NCBI RefSeq assembly: GCF_003627815.1 | Contig: NZ_CP032698.1 | Coordinates: forward strand, 4,588,001-4,652,000 | Direction of reading: 5' to 3' | DNA from: Streptomyces hundungensis | GTDB taxonomy: Bacteria > Actinomycetota > Actinomycetes > Streptomycetales > Streptomycetaceae | Length of the DNA: 64,000 nt | Shown: piece after piece, positions 1-8,216 of the stretch | Position numbering within the stretch: position 1 is the first letter of the stretch | Layout: every line of letters starts with the position of its first letter | Notes under the pieces: model-generated | Seen by the model: the letters and a program-made list of their open reading frames with translations, nothing else | Told to the model about the DNA's origin: nothing | The model's database searches: none | Translations under genes and position numbers: made by a program

Positions 1-96
1 GGAGTTGCTCAAGTGTGCTTTGGCGCCGGGTGGCCAAGGGCATCCCCCTTCCACGCGGGCCGACGGGGGACCCGCACCACGGAAGGACGGTGGGGG

Positions 97-432
97 ATGG
101 GCATCGCGATCGGGGTGGGGATCCTGGCACTGATCGTGCTGGGTGTCGCGGTCGGACCGGCGGCGCGCAGGCGACGGCGTGCGCGCGGGCGCCGCGGCCC
201 GGTGTCGCGCCGGCGACGGGCCGCGGCGTCGTCCGCGGGAACGTCCAGCTGGTGGGCCGGCGGATCGGACGGATCGAGCGCGTCGTGCGGAAGCGGAAGC
301 GGCGGCCACCACGGCCACGGGGGCGGCCACGGGCACTCCTGCGGCGGCGGGCACTCCTGCGGGGGCGGCAGCCACTCCTCCTGCGGCGGCGGCTCCTCGT
401 GCGGGGGAGGGGGAGGCTGCGGTTCGAGCTGA
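97..432 (+). CDS. Small membrane protein with Cys/His/Gly/Ser-rich tail
   Basis: A 111-residue protein of unknown function. One hydrophobic segment fills residues 2-18 and is followed by a very basic stretch (RRRRRARGRR), so the tail should stay on the cytoplasmic side. From about residue 60 the sequence is almost only Gly, Ser, Cys and His, with repeated HSCGGG and SSCGGG units, which suggests metal binding or a disordered low-complexity tail. I chose the ATG at 97 because it starts right at the membrane segment and has a GGAAGG-like site about 10 nt upstream; the frame is open to position 13. Similar GCGGGSS tails occur in some actinobacterial membrane proteins, but I cannot name the family. 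Confidence 0.55.
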   Translation: MGIAIGVGILALIVLGVAVGPAARRRRRARGRRGPVSRRRRAAASSAGTSSWWAGGSDGSSASCGSGSGGHHGHGGGHGHSCGGGHSCGGGSHSSCGGGSSCGGGGGCGSS

Positions 433-816
433 GGGACCCGGATGGCCCAACGCGCCCGGATGGACCGGGCGGCGGGTCATCCAGAGCGACGGGTGGCGGT
501 CGACGCGCGGTCGCGGCTGACACGGGGCAGCCGATTCCGCCGCGGGCGCCGCCCGTTGGCGCCCGGTCGGTCACGCCCGGCCGGGCGCCTTCTTTCACGC
601 CTGTAGTTGAACGTTTGAACCGAGTGGCCCCCGAGGGGATGGAAACCCCATCAAGTTGGGTAAAAAAGCTGTGAGCGCCGCGCACTTCATGATTCCCTCG
701 CAAATGAGAAACCACGCACCTCGGACCTCGGGCGATCAGAGAGCGGCCCCCGTCCCGCGCTTCCGAGGGGACCTCGGTCACCCACCCGCCACATGTGTGT
801 TTTGCGGAGCCCACCC
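433..816. other. Gene-free stretch upstream of the DUF2617 gene
   Basis: No convincing coding frame. It contains a short GGGG/CCCC inverted repeat around 636-652, a tandem TTGAACG/TTTGAAC pair near 606-620, and three ACCTCGG direct repeats (718, 725, 771) leading into the next gene. It probably holds that gene's promoter, but I see no convincing -10/-35 pair. Confidence 0.4.
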
Positions 817-1341
817 ATGCTCACGACCCTCCAGACCGCCTACACCGACACGCGTGCCGCCGACCTCGCCTGGGCGCTGGGCCGCGAGCCGCTGCCCGCC
901 CTGGCCGTCCTCGACCTCGAACTCGACGGCGCCAAGCTCCAGTTGAGACTCCTGGGCGCCTCGCACCAGGTGCTCCTCGACGAGGAGCGCGGCACCTGTT
1001 CGGAGACCGTCGCCTGTATGCCCGGCAGCAGTACGCCGCTGCCGCTCGGCGTGGCGAAACGTCTCGGGGACTGGGACTACGAGTTCGCCGCGCGCGTCGA
1101 GACGCTCTCGCAGGGCTCGTTCGCGGGCCGCGCCCAGGAACTCCTGGCCCTCGTCGCCGACCACCCCAACGGACTCGCCGGAACGTTTCCGGGATCGCCG
1201 CACGCGTTCACCGCGATGCTCGCCCAGCGCGTCGAGGGACAGGTGTGGTGGCGCACCTGGCACGCCTACCCGCAGGAGGGCCAGCTCGTGGTGACCCGCA
1301 CCCGGGTCGGCGTCCGGGTGGCCGCGACCGCGGGCCTCTGA
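817..1341 (+). CDS. DUF2617 family protein
   Basis: A 174-residue soluble protein that I recognise as the DUF2617 family, usually found in Streptomyces just upstream of the membrane-fused spermidine synthase, as here. Conserved-looking parts are the LDLELDGAKLQLRLLGASHQV segment near the N-terminus and the C-terminal WRTWHAYPQEGQLVVTRT segment. Its biochemical role is unknown. The ATG at 817 is preferred over the ATG at 793 because GCGGAG lies 7-8 nt upstream. The gap to the next gene is about 85 bp and carries a strong inverted repeat, so the two genes may have separate promoters. Confidence 0.75.
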   Translation: MLTTLQTAYTDTRAADLAWALGREPLPALAVLDLELDGAKLQLRLLGASHQVLLDEERGTCSETVACMPGSSTPLPLGVAKRLGDWDYEFAARVETLSQGSFAGRAQELLALVADHPNGLAGTFPGSPHAFTAMLAQRVEGQVWWRTWHAYPQEGQLVVTRTRVGVRVAATAGL

Positions 1342-1385
1342 GGCGCTCGATTCACCGCCGGTTGGCTCCAGTTGCACCCGTGTGG

Positions 1386-1425
1386 GTGACAGGATGCGAA
1401 CGGAGTGTCACGTAGCGTTCGCATC
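1386..1425. promoter_or_regulatory. Nested inverted repeats abutting the spermidine synthase start
   Basis: GATGCGAACG (1393-1402) and its exact reverse complement CGTTCGCATC (1416-1425) are separated by 13 bp and end directly at the ATG at 1426. A second exact inverted repeat, GTGACA (1386-1391) and TGTCAC (1406-1411), overlaps it. This looks like an operator or an RNA hairpin that would mask the start; no good ribosome site is visible. Confidence 0.5.
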
Positions 1426-3051
1426 ATGATCGAACCGCTCCCCGCTCCCGTGAGTAGTGCGCGGTCGGGCCGGTTCCTCGTCCTGGCCGTCGTGTTCGTC
1501 TGCGCCGCCTGCGGTCTCGTCTACGAGCTCGAACTGGTCGCCCTCGCCTCGTACTTGATCGGCGACTCCGTAACCCAGGCCTCCGTGGTCCTTTCGGTGA
1601 TGGTCTTCGCCATGGGGGTCGGCTCGCTGCTCGCCAAGCGGCTGCGCTGCCGGGCCGCCGTCGGCTTCGGCCTCATCGAGGCCGCCCTCGCCCTGGTGGG
1701 CGGCTGCTCGGCGATCGTGCTCTACGCCACGTTCGCCTGGTTCGGCGGCTCGCGCTACGCGCTGGTCGCGTTCTCGCTCGCGATCGGCATACTGATCGGC
1801 GCCGAGATCCCGCTCCTGATGACCCTCATCCAACGGGTCTCGCGGCGCGCCGCGGGCGACGCGAGCGGCACGGTGGCCGACCTGTTCGCCGCGGACTACG
1901 TGGGCGCCCTCGTCGGCGGCCTCGCCTTCCCGTTCCTGCTGCTGCCCCAACTCGGCCAGCTCACCAGCGCCTTGCTCACCGGCTCGGTGAACGCGGTGGC
2001 GGGCGGCGCGCTCGTACTGCTGCTCTTCGGCCGCGACCTGTCCCCGCGCGCCCGCTGGGCGCTGCTCGGCGCCAACGCGCTCGTCCTGCTGGTCCTCGCC
2101 CTGACCACCGTCATGGTCGACGACTTCGAACAGGCCGCGCGGCGCGCCGTCTACGGAGGCCAGGTGCGGGTCGCCGTCCAGACCCGCGTCCAGGAGATCG
2201 TCCTGACCGGCAAGGCCGGCGCCCCGCTCGACCTGTTCCTCGACGGGCGGCTGCGCATCAACGGCCTCGACGAGTCCCGCTACCACGCGGCCCTGGTGGG
2301 GCCCGCGCTCGACGCGGGCCCGCACGGCCGTGTCCTGATCCTGGGCGGCGGCGACGGCCTCGCCGCCCGTGAAGTGCTGCGCCACCGGGACGTGCGCTCG
2401 GTGACCCTCGTCGAGCGCGACCCGGGCCTGCTCCAACTGGCGCGCGACGACCCGAGGTTGGCGGCCCTCAACGCCCACGCCCTGCGCGACCCGAGGCTGC
2501 GCCCGGTGACCGGGGACGCCTTCGGCTGGCTGCGCGGCGAGGGCCGCCTCTCTGGCCCGTACGACGTCGTCGTGTCCGACCTGCCCGACCCCGGCATCAC
2601 CGCCAGCACCAAGCTCTACTCGCAGGAGTTCTACGGGCTCGCCCGGCGGGTCCTGGCGCCCGGCGGCCGGCTCGTGGTGCACGCGGGGCCGGTCGCGGGC
2701 CGGCCGCGCACGTTCTGGACGGTCGCCTCGACGGTGCGGGCGGCCGGTCTCACCACCTTCGCCTACCGGGCCACCGGCCGCAGCGCCGGGTTCACCGCGG
2801 GACCCGACCGCGCCCTCGGCTCGGCGAAGTCCCCGCACGACTGGGGCTTCGTCCTGGCGGCCCGCCCCGCCCCGCACCCGTTCGCCGCGGGAGCCGCACC
2901 GGACCGGCCCGGCGCCGAGGACCGGGCGGGCGCGGGGACCTGGGCCGCGGCGGGGGTGCGGCTGCCGGCCGGAAGCCTCGCGCTGACCCCGCCCTCGGAG
3001 GCGGCCGGCTATCCGCCCTCGACGCTGGTGCACCCCCGGTACGCGGACTGA
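1426..3051 (+). CDS. Spermidine synthase-like protein with N-terminal membrane domain
   Basis: A 541-residue fusion. Residues about 15-230 hold seven or so hydrophobic segments resembling half of a transporter. The C-terminal half is a class I methyltransferase-fold aminopropyltransferase domain: [16 protein letters not shown] near residue 302 (cofactor loop), [19 protein letters not shown] near 380 (catalytic Asp region) and YSQEFY. The family transfers the aminopropyl group of decarboxylated S-adenosylmethionine to putrescine, but membrane-fused members are poorly characterised and their true substrate is uncertain. ATG at 1426 is preferred; a GTG at 1405 would add seven residues. Gly/Pro/Ala-rich tail after residue 480. 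Confidence 0.8.
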   Translation: MIEPLPAPVSSARSGRFLVLAVVFVCAACGLVYELELVALASYLIGDSVTQASVVLSVMVFAMGVGSLLAKRLRCRAAVGFGLIEAALALVGGCSAIVLYATFAWFGGSRYALVAFSLAIGILIGAEIPLLMTLIQRVSRRAAGDASGTVADLFAADYVGALVGGLAFPFLLLPQLGQLTSALLTGSVNAVAGGALVLLLFGRDLSPRARWALLGANALVLLVLALTTVMVDDFEQAARRAVYGGQVRVAVQTRVQEIVLTGKAGAPLDLFLDGRLRINGLDESRYHAALVGPALDAGPHGRVLILGGGDGLAAREVLRHRDVRSVTLVERDPGLLQLARDDPRLAALNAHALRDPRLRPVTGDAFGWLRGEGRLSGPYDVVVSDLPDPGITASTKLYSQEFYGLARRVLAPGGRLVVHAGPVAGRPRTFWTVASTVRAAGLTTFAYRATGRSAGFTAGPDRALGSAKSPHDWGFVLAARPAPHPFAAGAAPDRPGAEDRAGAGTWAAAGVRLPAGSLALTPPSEAAGYPPSTLVHPRYAD

Positions 3052-3171
3052 GGCGGCCGGGGGCAGGGGCGGCCTCTTGCGCGGGGCGCGATCGGGGCGG
3101 CCCGGGCAAGGGCGGCCTGCGCGGTGCGCGATCGGGGCCGCGTTCACGCAGACGTGACGGCCGGCGCTGAG

Positions 3172-3177
3172 TAGGCT
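3172..3177 (+). promoter_or_regulatory. -10 box TAGGCT, leaderless promoter
   Basis: TAGGCT lies exactly 7 nt before the ATG at 3185, placing the transcription start at or next to the start codon. No ribosome-binding site is visible, in keeping with leaderless translation. Confidence 0.55.
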
Positions 3178-3184
3178 CAAGACC

Positions 3185-4120
3185 ATGGAGCATGAGGTGT
3201 TCGTTCCGGTTGAGAGCCACTCCCTGCGGCAGACGCTGCGCGACCCCGCCCGGGTCGCGCGCTGTGTGCCGGGGTTCCAGCAGGATGCGGGCGAGCCGCC
3301 CATCGCGGGCCGTCTGAAGGTCCGCCTCGGCGGCCACACCATCACCTACCGGGGCGCCCTGCGCGTCACCGAGCGGGACGGTGACGTGTTCGCCCTGGAG
3401 GGCGAGGGTGTCGAGGTCCGCGGCGCGGGCGCCGCCAAGCTCACCCTGACCGTACGGCTGGAAGCGGCCCCCGGCGGCACCACGCTGGCCTTCGCGGGCA
3501 CGGCGCTCGCGGAGGGCCGGGCCACCGAGGTGCCGCAGGAGGCCGTCAACGCGTCGGCCGTGCGGCTGCTCGACCGGTTCGCGGCCCAGCTGGCCCACCC
3601 GGCCCGTACGGAGCAACCGGAGGCGGCGGACCTCGCGGCCGCGGCCGAGGACCCCACGGCCCCGCCGGACGCCGCCGACACGGACCTCAACACCGACCTC
3701 GACCCCGAAGGTCCGGCGCGGCGGCGCCCGGCCCCCGGACCCGTCGGCCAGGACCCGGACCTCGACGCGGCCCCCGGTCCCGGCCCGGTCCCGGACGCCG
3801 AACTCGGCGCCATCCTGGGGGACGAAGACCTCGCGTCGGTCTTCGACGCCGAGGTGCCCCCGCCCTCCCTCGACCCGCTCGCCGACGACGAATTCGCCAT
3901 CGAGGTCGGCGCGCCCGCCGAGGCCGCGCACGCCCGCCGCACCATGATCGGCCGCAGCGCCGAGGAGGTCGACCACGCCCCGCCGCGCGGCCGTTACGCC
4001 CCCGTGCCCGCGCCCTCGGGCAGCAACGCCGGTGCCACACTGCGCTGGGCCGCGCCGGCCGCGGCCCTCGCGCTCGCCTCCGCGGTCGTCGTCGGGCGCG
4101 CGCTCAGGCGCCGGCGCTGA
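3185..4120 (+). CDS. CoxG-like SRPBCC protein with C-terminal membrane anchor
   Basis: A 311-residue protein. Residues 1-140 resemble the CoxG/SRPBCC lipid-binding-like fold: MEHEVFVPVESHSLRQTLRDPARVARCVPGFQ matches the typical 'VPASPEEVWALLNDPEVLARCIPG' start of carbon monoxide dehydrogenase subunit G proteins, followed by KVRLGGHTITYRGALRV. Residues 140-280 are acidic, Pro/Ala-rich and probably disordered. A single hydrophobic segment (about 287-305) followed by RALRRRR is a C-terminal anchor. There is no molybdenum hydroxylase nearby, so a CO dehydrogenase role is unlikely. Function unknown. Confidence 0.65.
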   Translation: MEHEVFVPVESHSLRQTLRDPARVARCVPGFQQDAGEPPIAGRLKVRLGGHTITYRGALRVTERDGDVFALEGEGVEVRGAGAAKLTLTVRLEAAPGGTTLAFAGTALAEGRATEVPQEAVNASAVRLLDRFAAQLAHPARTEQPEAADLAAAAEDPTAPPDAADTDLNTDLDPEGPARRRPAPGPVGQDPDLDAAPGPGPVPDAELGAILGDEDLASVFDAEVPPPSLDPLADDEFAIEVGAPAEAAHARRTMIGRSAEEVDHAPPRGRYAPVPAPSGSNAGATLRWAAPAAALALASAVVVGRALRRRR

Positions 4121-4187
4121 GCTTCGCGGCACCGCGCACTTCGCGCCCCGGGCGCGAGCGCCCGCCCCACACCGGCGGGCCACCGGC

Positions 4188-4193
4188 TAGGGT
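4188..4193 (+). promoter_or_regulatory. -10 box TAGGGT, leaderless promoter
   Basis: TAGGGT is followed by 7 nt and then the GTG at 4201. The spacing matches other leaderless starts in this window and supports this GTG as the start. Confidence 0.55.
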
Positions 4194-4200
4194 CGACGGC

Positions 4201-4989
4201 GTGAGCAGTGACCAGATCAAATTGGGCGTCGGCGCCGCTGAATTGACCGTCGACGCGGGCAACGGCTGCCGGATCAGCAGCCTGGTGATCGACGGCACCG
4301 AGGTGCTGCGCCAGGGCGACAAGTACGGCTGCTTCCCGATGGTGCCGTGGTGCGGCCGCGTCGAGAACGGCCAGTTCCGCGACGGCGGGGTGAAGCACCA
4401 GCTCCCCCTCAACTCGCCACCGCACGCCATCCACGGCACCGGCCGCGACCACGCGTGGCACACCGCGCGCGTCTCGGACACCGAGGCCGTGTTCACCTAC
4501 GAGCTGGCCGAACCCTGGCCGTACACCGGCCGGGTCACCCAGATCTTCGAGCTGACCCCGGACGCGCTGACCGTGCGGATGGGCGTGGAGACGTACGACA
4601 ACTCCTTTCCGGCGCAGGTCGGTTGGCACCCCTGGTTCGTGCGGGAGATCGACGGCAGCCGGGTCGGGCTCGCCTTCGACGCCGCCTGGCAGGAGGAGCG
4701 CGGCGACGACCACCTGCCCACCGGACGGCGGATCGAGCCGCTCCCCGGCCCCTGGGACGACTGCTTCGGGATGCCCGACGGCGTCGACGTCACCCTCACC
4801 TGGCCCGGTCGCCTCGAACTGAAGGTGACCAGCCCCGGCGAGTGGGTCGTCATCTACGACGAGCAGGCCGAGGCGGTGTGCGTGGAGCCGCAGTCCGGCC
4901 CGCCCAACGGCCTCAACACGCTGCCCCGCCTGGTCACCCCGATCGAACCGCTGGAGCTGGCGACGACATGGAGCTGGCGGCGGCTGTGA
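4201..4989 (+). CDS. Aldose 1-epimerase family protein
   Basis: A 262-residue galactose mutarotase-like protein. It shows the beta-sandwich family marks: NSPPHAIHGTGRDHAW (His near residue 79 as candidate proton donor), VGWHPWF near residue 140 (second His) and AVCVEPQSGPPNGLN near 225 (the Glu that acts as catalytic base in the family). The fold interconverts anomers of sugars or acts on related phospho-sugars; the exact sugar cannot be read here. It stands alone between the CoxG-like gene and pyrE, with its own leaderless promoter. Start is GTG. Confidence 0.8.
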   Translation: MSSDQIKLGVGAAELTVDAGNGCRISSLVIDGTEVLRQGDKYGCFPMVPWCGRVENGQFRDGGVKHQLPLNSPPHAIHGTGRDHAWHTARVSDTEAVFTYELAEPWPYTGRVTQIFELTPDALTVRMGVETYDNSFPAQVGWHPWFVREIDGSRVGLAFDAAWQEERGDDHLPTGRRIEPLPGPWDDCFGMPDGVDVTLTWPGRLELKVTSPGEWVVIYDEQAEAVCVEPQSGPPNGLNTLPRLVTPIEPLELATTWSWRRL

Positions 4990-4992
4990 GCT

Positions 4993-5046
4993 GACGGCAC
5001 CTCTGCGCCGTCGGCGCCCGTGAGCTGACGGCGGCTGTGAGCCGTC
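4993..5046 (+). repeat. Tandem duplicated hairpin upstream of pyrE
   Basis: Two near-identical units 34 bp apart, each starting GTGAGCTGACGGC. Each can fold as GACGGC-8 nt-GCCGTC (4993-5012 and 5027-5046). They fill the gap between the epimerase stop and the pyrE -10 box. Confidence 0.55.
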
Positions 5047-5054
5047 GGCGCCTT

Positions 5055-5060
5055 TAAGCT
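5055..5060 (+). promoter_or_regulatory. -10 box TAAGCT of pyrE, leaderless
   Basis: TAAGCT, then 7 nt, then the pyrE ATG at 5068. No Shine-Dalgarno-like sequence in between. Confidence 0.55.
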
Positions 5061-5067
5061 GGCGGGC

Positions 5068-5616
5068 ATGACTGATGTACGCGCTGACCTGCTCCAGCAG
5101 ATCAAGGACAAGGCCGTGGTGCACGGCAAGGTGACCCTCTCCTCGGGAATCGAGGCCGACTACTACGTCGACCTGCGCCGGGTCACCCTTGACGGCGTCG
5201 CCGCGCCGCTGGTCGGCCAGGTGATGCTCGACATCACGGCCGCGTTCGACTTCGACGCGGTCGGCGGCCTGACCATGGGCGCCGACCCGGTGGCCGGCGC
5301 CATGCTGCACGCCGCCGCCGCCCGCGGCCGCACCCTGGACGCCTTCGTCGTCCGCAAGGCCGCCAAGGCGCACGGCATGCAGCGTCAGGTCGAGGGCCCG
5401 GACATCAAGGGCCGCCGGGTCCTGGTCGTCGAGGACACCTCCACCACCGGCGGCTCGCCGCTGACCGCCGTCGAGGCGGTCCGCGCGGCCGGCGCCGAGG
5501 TCGTCGCCGTGGCGACCATCGTGGACCGGGCGACCGGCGCCGCCGAGAAGATCACCGAGGGCGCGGGCGTGCCGTATGTCTTCGCGTTCTCCTCGGAGGA
5601 GCTGGGCCTGGCGTAG
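5068..5616 (+). CDS. pyrE: Orotate phosphoribosyltransferase
   Basis: A 182-residue type I phosphoribosyltransferase of the usual size. The PRPP-binding motif RVLVVEDTSTTGGS sits near residues 115-128, and KVTLSSGIEADYYVDLRRVTL near residues 20-40 is the typical N-terminal OPRTase block. The enzyme joins orotate to PRPP to give orotidine 5'-phosphate in pyrimidine biosynthesis. It is not beside the other pyr genes; its neighbours are the epimerase gene and fba, the usual streptomycete setting. A leaderless promoter precedes it and a terminator-like hairpin carrying a parS site follows. Confidence 0.93.
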   Translation: MTDVRADLLQQIKDKAVVHGKVTLSSGIEADYYVDLRRVTLDGVAAPLVGQVMLDITAAFDFDAVGGLTMGADPVAGAMLHAAAARGRTLDAFVVRKAAKAHGMQRQVEGPDIKGRRVLVVEDTSTTGGSPLTAVEAVRAAGAEVVAVATIVDRATGAAEKITEGAGVPYVFAFSSEELGLA

Positions 5617-5722
5617 ACGCGTCAGGGCGTCACGGCGTCAGGTGGCGAGGCTCCGTCAGCACGTCAGGCGTCAGGTGCCGAGGCTCGTACCCCCGGCCCC
5701 TCCCTGACCTGCGCGTTCTTCT

Positions 5723-5758
5723 GAGGGCGGGTTGTTTCACGTGAAACAGCCCGCCCTC
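5723..5758. terminator. Terminator-like hairpin after pyrE with parS as its upper stem
   Basis: GAGGGCGGG (5723-5731) pairs with CCCGCCCTC (5750-5758) and the 16-bp parS palindrome forms the top of the stem, so the whole 36 bp is almost perfectly self-complementary apart from one T/G pair. No T-tract follows. Confidence 0.6.
5733..5748. other. parS centromere-like site (ParB binding)
   Basis: TGTTTCACGTGAAACA is an exact 16-bp palindrome identical to the canonical bacterial parS consensus bound by ParB. In Streptomyces, parS sites cluster around oriC and organise chromosome segregation during sporulation. Sequence identity is the evidence; occupancy is not shown. Confidence 0.9.
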
Positions 5759-5878
5759 GGTGCGTCCAGCGGGTGGAGCCGCTGCCAGAGTCTGGAAAGA
5801 TAGGCCGCGACGATGACGTCGCCCCCAGGTCAGGGCCAGCACATATCGCACACCCCGCACATCACAAGGAGCGGACAG

Positions 5879-6901
5879 ATGCCCATCGCAACCCCCGAGG
5901 TCTACAACGAGATGCTCGACCGGGCGAAGGCAGGCAAGTTCGCCTACCCGGCCATCAATGTGACCTCGACCCAGACCCTGCACGCTGCGCTGCGCGGCTT
6001 CGCGGAGGCCGAGAGCGACGGCATCATCCAGATCTCCACCGGTGGTGCGGAGTTCCTGGGTGGCCAGTACAACAAGGACATGGTCACGGGCGCGGTCGCG
6101 CTGGCCGAGTTCGCGCACGTCGTCGCCGCCAAGTACGACATCACGGTCGCGCTGCACACCGACCACTGCCCCAAGGACAAGCTGGACGGCTATGTCCGCC
6201 CGCTCCTCGAGGTCTCCGCCGAGCGCGTGGCCAGGGGCCTGAACCCGCTGTTCCAGTCGCACATGTGGGACGGCTCCGCCGAGACCCTCGCGGACAACCT
6301 CGCCATCGGCCAGGAGCTGCTCGCCAAGGCCGCCGCCGCGAAGATCATCCTTGAGGTCGAGATCACCCCGACCGGCGGCGAGGAGGACGGCGTCAGCCAC
6401 GAGATCAACGACGAGCTGTACACGACCGTCGACGACGCGCTGCGCACCGCGGAGGCCCTGGGCCTGGGCGAGAAGGGCCGCTACCTGCTCGCCGCGTCCT
6501 TCGGCAACGTCCACGGCGTCTACAAGCCGGGCAACGTCGTGCTCCGCCCCGAGCTGCTCAAGGACCTCCAGGCGGGCGTCGCCGAGAAGTACGGCAAGCC
6601 CTCCCCGTTCGACTTCGTCTTCCACGGCGGCTCGGGCTCCTCGGCCGAGGAGATCGCGACGGCCCTGGAGAACGGCGTCGTGAAGATGAACCTCGACACC
6701 GACACCCAGTACGCCTTCACCCGGCCGGTCGCGGACCACATGTTCCGCAACTACGACGGTGTCCTGAAGGTCGACGGCGAGGTCGGCAAGAAGTCGACCT
6801 ACGACCCGCGCACCTGGGGCAAGCTGGCCGAGGCCGGCATGGCCAAGCGGGTGACCGAGGCGTGCGCCAACCTGCGCTCGACCGGTACGAAGCTGAAGTA
6901 G
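5879..6901 (+). CDS. fba: Fructose-bisphosphate aldolase, class II
   Basis: A 340-residue zinc-dependent aldolase that cleaves fructose 1,6-bisphosphate to dihydroxyacetone phosphate and glyceraldehyde 3-phosphate in glycolysis and gluconeogenesis. Visible family marks: LHTDHCPK near residue 95 (zinc His and catalytic Asp), ILEVEITPTGGEEDGV near 158-172, ASFGNVHGVYKPGNV near 208-222 (zinc His) and FVFHGGSGSS near 245 (zinc His and phosphate loop). The ATG at 5879 has AAGGAG 7 nt upstream. An upstream in-frame start at 5813 has no such site. Housekeeping gene. Confidence 0.95.
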   Translation: MPIATPEVYNEMLDRAKAGKFAYPAINVTSTQTLHAALRGFAEAESDGIIQISTGGAEFLGGQYNKDMVTGAVALAEFAHVVAAKYDITVALHTDHCPKDKLDGYVRPLLEVSAERVARGLNPLFQSHMWDGSAETLADNLAIGQELLAKAAAAKIILEVEITPTGGEEDGVSHEINDELYTTVDDALRTAEALGLGEKGRYLLAASFGNVHGVYKPGNVVLRPELLKDLQAGVAEKYGKPSPFDFVFHGGSGSSAEEIATALENGVVKMNLDTDTQYAFTRPVADHMFRNYDGVLKVDGEVGKKSTYDPRTWGKLAEAGMAKRVTEACANLRSTGTKLK

Positions 6902-6959
6902 GCGTTTCTCGTTCGCCGATGTTCGTTCAACGGCGGCGAACCTCCGCCTAGGGTCGTTC

Positions 6960-6993
6960 GGGCCCGGTATCCCCTCGCGGGGGTGCCGGGCCC
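6960..6993 (+). terminator. Hairpin between fba and the aminotransferase gene
   Basis: GGGCCCGG (6960-6967) and CCGGGCCC (6986-6993) flank an inner CCCC/GGGG pair. A TAGGGT -10-like hexamer lies just before it (6949-6954), so the hairpin is either the fba terminator or a 5' UTR stem of the next gene. Confidence 0.55.
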
Positions 6994-7016
6994 GTGCCGT
7001 TTCCAGGGGAGGCCCC

Positions 7017-8165
7017 ATGACCACGTACGACTTCGACACACCCGTTGACCGGCGCGGCACCTGGAGCATCCAGTGGGACGGGGCGGCCGAGCGGTTCGGG
7101 GCGGACGGACTGCTGCCGTTCACCATCTCCGACATGGACTTCCGCTGCCCGCCACCGGTGCTCGCGGCGCTCCAGGAGCGGGTCGCGCACGGGGTGTTCG
7201 GCTACACCGACTGGCAGAACGAGGAGTTCCGCTCGGCGGTACGCGACTGGTACCGCGACCGGCACGACACGGAGCTGGACACGACGCGGCTGGTGTACGC
7301 CCCGTCCGTCCTCAGCCAGCTCTCCCAGCTCCTGCGCATGTGGACCGAACCGGGCGACGCGGTCGTCGTCCACACCCCGGTGTACGACGGCTTCCGCAGG
7401 ACGGTCACCGGGCTCGGCCGTGAGCTGCGCGAAGTCCCGCTCGACGACCCGGCGGCCCTCGATGCGGCGCTGGCCGGTCCGCGCGCCCGGGTGCTGCTGC
7501 TGTGCTCGCCGCACAACCCGACGGGCCGGGTGTGGACGGAGGCCGAACTGACGTCCTTCGCCTCGCTCGCGCAGCGGTACGGGGCCGCGGTGATCAGCGA
7601 CGAGATCCACGCGGACTTCGTCCACGCGGGCCGCCGCCATCTGCCCTGGTCGCGCTTCGGGCAGGGCCGCTGGGCGCTGATCACCTCCGGCACCAAGGCG
7701 TTCAACTTCCCCTCCCTCACCGGCTCCTACGGAATCCTCGGGGACGCGGCGGACCACGCGGAGTTCGTCCGCCGCATGCAGACGGGCGAGGGCCTCGGCT
7801 CCCCGGCGGTCCTCTCGCTGACCGCGCACATCGCGGCGTACCGGGAGGGGGCGGGGTGGCTGGACGCGGTGCGGGCGTACGTGGCGGGGAACCTCGCGCT
7901 GGTCGCCTCGACCCTCAACTCGGCCTTCCCCGAGCTCAGTTGGGCTCCTCCGCAGGCCGGGTACCTCGCGTGGATCGATCTGCGGGCGCTCGGGGTGGAG
8001 GAGGGGGCGTTGCAGCGGGAGCTGGTGGAGGGGGAGCGGGTGGCGGTCATGCCGGGTGGGGTGTACGGGGCGCCGGGGTTCGTTCGGCTGAACGTGGGGT
8101 GTGCGCGGGGGAAGGTGGGGGTGGGGGTGGCGGCGCTGGTGCGGGCGCTGGGTCGGCTGACCTGA
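7017..8165 (+). CDS. MalY/PatB-type PLP aminotransferase (probable cystathionine beta-lyase)
   Basis: A 382-residue fold-type I PLP enzyme. The N-terminus (RRGTWSIQWDGAAERF, then LPFTISDMDFRCPPPVLAAL) is the MalY/PatB signature. VLLLCSPHNPTGRVW carries the NPTG motif near residue 165, AVISDEIHADFV the PLP-binding Asp near 195, and ITSGTKAFNFPSL the Schiff-base Lys near 226. MalY/PatB enzymes usually carry out C-S beta-lyase chemistry on cystathionine or cysteine conjugates, so a lyase role is more likely than transamination. GGGGAGG lies about 7 nt before the ATG. A repeat array follows it. Confidence 0.82.
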   Translation: MTTYDFDTPVDRRGTWSIQWDGAAERFGADGLLPFTISDMDFRCPPPVLAALQERVAHGVFGYTDWQNEEFRSAVRDWYRDRHDTELDTTRLVYAPSVLSQLSQLLRMWTEPGDAVVVHTPVYDGFRRTVTGLGRELREVPLDDPAALDAALAGPRARVLLLCSPHNPTGRVWTEAELTSFASLAQRYGAAVISDEIHADFVHAGRRHLPWSRFGQGRWALITSGTKAFNFPSLTGSYGILGDAADHAEFVRRMQTGEGLGSPAVLSLTAHIAAYREGAGWLDAVRAYVAGNLALVASTLNSAFPELSWAPPQAGYLAWIDLRALGVEEGALQRELVEGERVAVMPGGVYGAPGFVRLNVGCARGKVGVGVAALVRALGRLT

Positions 8166-8216
8166 GTTTCTCCCCACCCCGCCCCTTCCCGAGACCCTCC
8201 GGGGGTGAGTGGGTGG

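Noticed and set aside
15..674. 219-codon frame overlapping the first gene
   Set aside because: Arg/Gly/Pro-rich shadow of the Cys/His-rich gene; no start signal.
1408..3345. 645-codon minus-strand frame over the spermidine synthase gene
   Set aside because: Low-complexity Arg/Gly/Glu composition typical of a shadow; the + strand gene has clear domains.
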